In this document: piece by piece, positions 4,104-5,570 of the stretch | Position numbering within the stretch: position 1 is the stretch's first letter | Layout: every line of letters starts with the position of its first letter | NCBI GenBank assembly: GCA_012515695.1 | Contig: JAAYXX010000495.1 | Location: forward strand, 1-5,570 | Source: Chloroflexota bacterium | GTDB taxonomy: Bacteria > Chloroflexota > Anaerolineae > UBA1429 | Length of the DNA stretch: 5,570 nucleotides | Reading direction: 5' to 3' | The notes under the pieces: model-generated | Databases searched by the model: none | What the model was told of the DNA's origin: nothing | What the model saw: only the letters and a program-made list of their open reading frames with translations | Made by a program: the position numbers and the translations under genes

Positions 4104-5165
4104 TCATGTCGGCCTGGACGGAGCCTCGCGAACCGCAAATGCCTGTGGCGCTCGCCACATCCAAAGGGCCACACCCAGGGACAGCAGTATCCACAGGATC
4201 GTGTTGAGTAAAGAAACCGGCAGGAATATCGGCGCTATATTGATGGAGGAATGCAACAGGATGACGATGGGGAGGCTGCCTCCCGTCCGGTTGAGTATGG
4301 CCGTAAACAGGATCGCAAGCGGGGCCACCTCCAGGAGTAAGTAAAAGACCACGTTCAGTGGGGCGCCTTGGGACCAGAACAAGGGCCAGTGCCAGAAGGC
4401 CCACACGACGGCGAGGATCAAGCTCGAACGCAAGGGGCCATAGCGCTTCTTCAATAGCGGCAGGGCAAAACCCCGCCAGCCGGGTTCTTCGAGGCCACCG
4501 CCGCCGAATAATAGATAGAGGAACGTGAGGAGCACATCCAGCGCCAGTTGATACCACAAGCCGGTGGATATCGGCGCTGGCACCGCCAGTCCAAGCCCTG
4601 CCGAGATGGCATTGCCAAGGGCCAGGATAACCGGGTAGAGTCCCACCGCCAGGACCCACCAGTACCAGCGAACCGGCTGGTCGCGCATGTCGAGCGAGCG
4701 CAAAAGAGCGCGCACGCCTTGTCTTGGCGAGTAGACCCCCGATAGAACAAAAGCGGCCACCGCTGCACCCAAGGCATCTACCAGAAACGCCACGAGGGTT
4801 GGGTAAGGGGCTGTCGTCGTAACATTACCGGCGACAGTCAACCATGCCGGTGTTATCCACAGCCTCCGAACAGCCATCACTGCTAGAACCAGGATGCCCA
4901 CGATCCCGAACAATCGCCAACGTTTGCCAGCCGGTACCCCAGACTGCTCCGGCCTTAGCAGCGCCGACACGATCATCGCGGCCAGCGCCGGGCCTGCCGA
5001 AAAGATGACACCAAATCCATAGGCTACACCCAAGTCGATGAGGCTCAAGGACCAGGCTATCCAGGAGATGGCGTAGGCCAGAGCGATAAACGCGATCATC
5101 GGGTGACGCGCAACCTGATCGCGAATCGTCCGGCGACCGGTTGATGAAGGAAACGATTTCCCCAT
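4104..5165 (-). CDS. CPBP-family (CAAX/Abi) intramembrane metalloprotease
   Basis: A 353-residue polytopic membrane protein with about eight to ten hydrophobic helices (roughly 22-43, 48-70, 84-103, 122-143, 167-192, 203-222, 245-264, 270-291, 298-337). The C-terminal half holds the CPBP protease signature: EExxxR as Glu226-Glu227-Pro-Gly-Trp-Arg231, then WAFWH with His259 (the usual F of FxxxH is Trp255), and HxxxN as His305/Asn309. In this family the glutamates and histidines line a membrane-embedded catalytic site related to type II CAAX prenyl endopeptidases. Bacterial members act in peptide processing, bacteriocin self-immunity or membrane signalling. No bacteriocin precursor is seen nearby, so the substrate is unknown. 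Start: a perfect AGGAGG lies 6 bases before this ATG, whereas the upstream in-frame ATG at 5243 adds 26 residues without a ribosome site. Confidence 0.92.
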   Translation of the reverse strand: MGKSFPSSTGRRTIRDQVARHPMIAFIALAYAISWIAWSLSLIDLGVAYGFGVIFSAGPALAAMIVSALLRPEQSGVPAGKRWRLFGIVGILVLAVMAVRRLWITPAWLTVAGNVTTTAPYPTLVAFLVDALGAAVAAFVLSGVYSPRQGVRALLRSLDMRDQPVRWYWWVLAVGLYPVILALGNAISAGLGLAVPAPISTGLWYQLALDVLLTFLYLLFGGGGLEEPGWRGFALPLLKKRYGPLRSSLILAVVWAFWHWPLFWSQGAPLNVVFYLLLEVAPLAILFTAILNRTGGSLPIVILLHSSINIAPIFLPVSLLNTILWILLSLGVALWMWRAPQAFAVREAPSRPT

Positions 5166-5171
5166 ATCCCA

Positions 5172-5177
5172 CCTCCT
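5172..5177 (-). promoter_or_regulatory. Ribosome binding site deciding the protease start
   Basis: AGGAGG on the minus strand, 6 bases before the ATG at 5165. It excludes the longer frame beginning at 5243. Confidence 0.85.
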
Positions 5178-5263
5178 ACAGCAGACGGTTGATTCATGGG
5201 TGCGACTTGCCAGGCATGCGAAGCAGTCAGAAATCGTATCCATCGATGGCTAACTGCTATGAC

Positions 5264-5292
5264 GGTATAGTACTGCGCGCGCCCGCTGCCAA
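5264..5292 (-). promoter_or_regulatory. Probable promoter of the protease gene
   Basis: On the minus strand, TTGGCA (5287-5292) and TATACC (5264-5269) are 17 bases apart; the hexamers match consensus at 5 and 4 of 6 positions. It would start transcription near 5257, about 90 bases before the protease ATG. Confidence 0.5.
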
Positions 5293-5313
5293 GCCCGTGT
5301 TTCGGGTGAGATA

Positions 5314-5329
5314 CTGCCACGCATGGCAG
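5314..5329. repeat. Operator-like perfect dyad next to the T-box promoter
   Basis: CTGCCA-cgca-TGGCAG is a perfect 6-base inverted repeat with a 4-base centre. Its right arm ends one base before the -35 box at 5330, between two divergent promoters. The position suits a regulator binding site, but no regulator is known, and 6-base dyads also occur by chance. Confidence 0.3.
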
Positions 5330-5358
5330 TTGACAGCCGGATCGTTTTATGCTATTCT
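5330..5358 (+). promoter_or_regulatory. Promoter of the T-box transcript
   Basis: TTGACA (5330-5335), a 17-base spacer and TATTCT (5353-5358). The predicted start near 5365 is just upstream of the first paired part of the T-box RNA. Confidence 0.8.
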
Positions 5359-5364
5359 GGCGAT

Positions 5365-5570
5365 AACAAACGAGATAAAGGCGTTGATCAGGGAGAGTAC
5401 CCGCCAGAGCAAAGTTCAGAGAGCCGGGGCAAGGTGTGAGCCTGGTACTTGTGCGGGCGGGGAATGGGCCTGGGAGCTGTGCAGCCCAACGGTTGTACCC
5501 AGTAGGCTGCGACGGAGTCGCCACCGTTATCAGGGCAGAGGGTATCGGATGCTGACCAGAGTTGTGGGCA
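5365..5570 (+). promoter_or_regulatory. T-box leader RNA, cut by the window edge
   Basis: A T-box leader senses uncharged tRNA and controls the downstream gene in cis. Stem I is clear. CAGG (5389-5392) pairs with CCTG (5469-5472). Above it lies the specifier loop with AGTA (5396-5399) opposite GAA (5462-5464). Then CCCGCC (5400-5405) pairs with GGCGGG (5456-5461). The distal part holds the AGAGA bulge (5418-5422), the stem CCGGG/CCTGG (5424-5428, 5441-5445) and the GGTG distal loop motif (5433-5436). Further 3' are a GCAGCC/GGCTGC stem (5481-5486, 5505-5510) and an ACGG/CCGT stem (5512-5515, 5524-5527) at the expected place of the Stem II/IIA-B region. The antiterminator with its TGG binding bulge is beyond the window. 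After GAA the loop reads TGGG, so the specifier could be GGG or GGC (Gly) or TGG (Trp), and I cannot choose. The controlled gene lies to the right. Confidence 0.88.

Noticed and set aside
5166..5243. N-terminal extension of the protease frame to ATG 5243
   Set aside because: The perfect AGGAGG lies directly before ATG 5165, and the extension has no ribosome site and no membrane or signal character.
5096..5524. Minus-strand frame across the T-box region
   Set aside because: It runs antisense to the T-box RNA and two promoters, with no recognisable protein features.

Overview
The window looks like a piece of a GC-rich bacterial chromosome. A type I-E style CRISPR tail, a T-box leader, tRNA genes without an encoded CCA, and a YgaP-type/SRPBCC protein followed by a zinc dehydrogenase would all fit a Chloroflexota-like bacterium. 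That placement is an inference from gene content and is only moderately supported. Nothing here resembles an archaeon or a eukaryote.

Left part (1-830). The window opens at the leader-distal end of a CRISPR array: the last 7 bases of one 29-base repeat, a 32-base spacer, and one complete repeat (40-68), all read on the + strand. To the right lie short, tightly packed + strand ORFs (86-310, 316-495, 515-748 and a stub at 755-829) that look like accessory or phage genes. A second near-perfect repeat copy (471-499, 27 of 29 bases identical) and a shorter repeat-like tail (736-752) sit exactly at two of the gene junctions. In both, the TGA inside the repeat is the stop codon of the upstream ORF. 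The small-gene block ends at the terminator and 3' end of a tRNA gene.

Middle part (790-3480). Two minus-strand tRNA genes with CAT anticodons flank a + strand operon. The left one (838-909) is an elongator-type tRNA (Met, or Ile2 read with lysidine). The right one (3362-3433) is the initiator tRNA-fMet. Each has its own consensus promoter (TTGACA, 16 bases, TATAAT) and its own intrinsic terminator. Between them a strong + strand promoter (1016-1044) drives a 5' leader of about 235 bases, then a YgaP-type/SRPBCC membrane protein gene (1288-2100), translationally coupled by a one-base overlap to a zinc-dependent medium-chain dehydrogenase (2100-3296).

Right part (3480-5570). A small cupin gene (3659-3997) converges on a minus-strand CPBP (CAAX-type) intramembrane protease gene (4104-5165), with a long hairpin between them. 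The protease gene's probable promoter is divergent from a strong + strand promoter (5330-5358), which starts a T-box leader RNA. The T-box specifier loop and Stem I are inside the window. The antiterminator and the controlled gene, probably for an aminoacyl-tRNA synthetase or for amino-acid synthesis or transport, lie beyond the right edge. A translation theme recurs (initiator tRNA, a second CAT tRNA, a tRNA-sensing leader), but these are separate transcription units.
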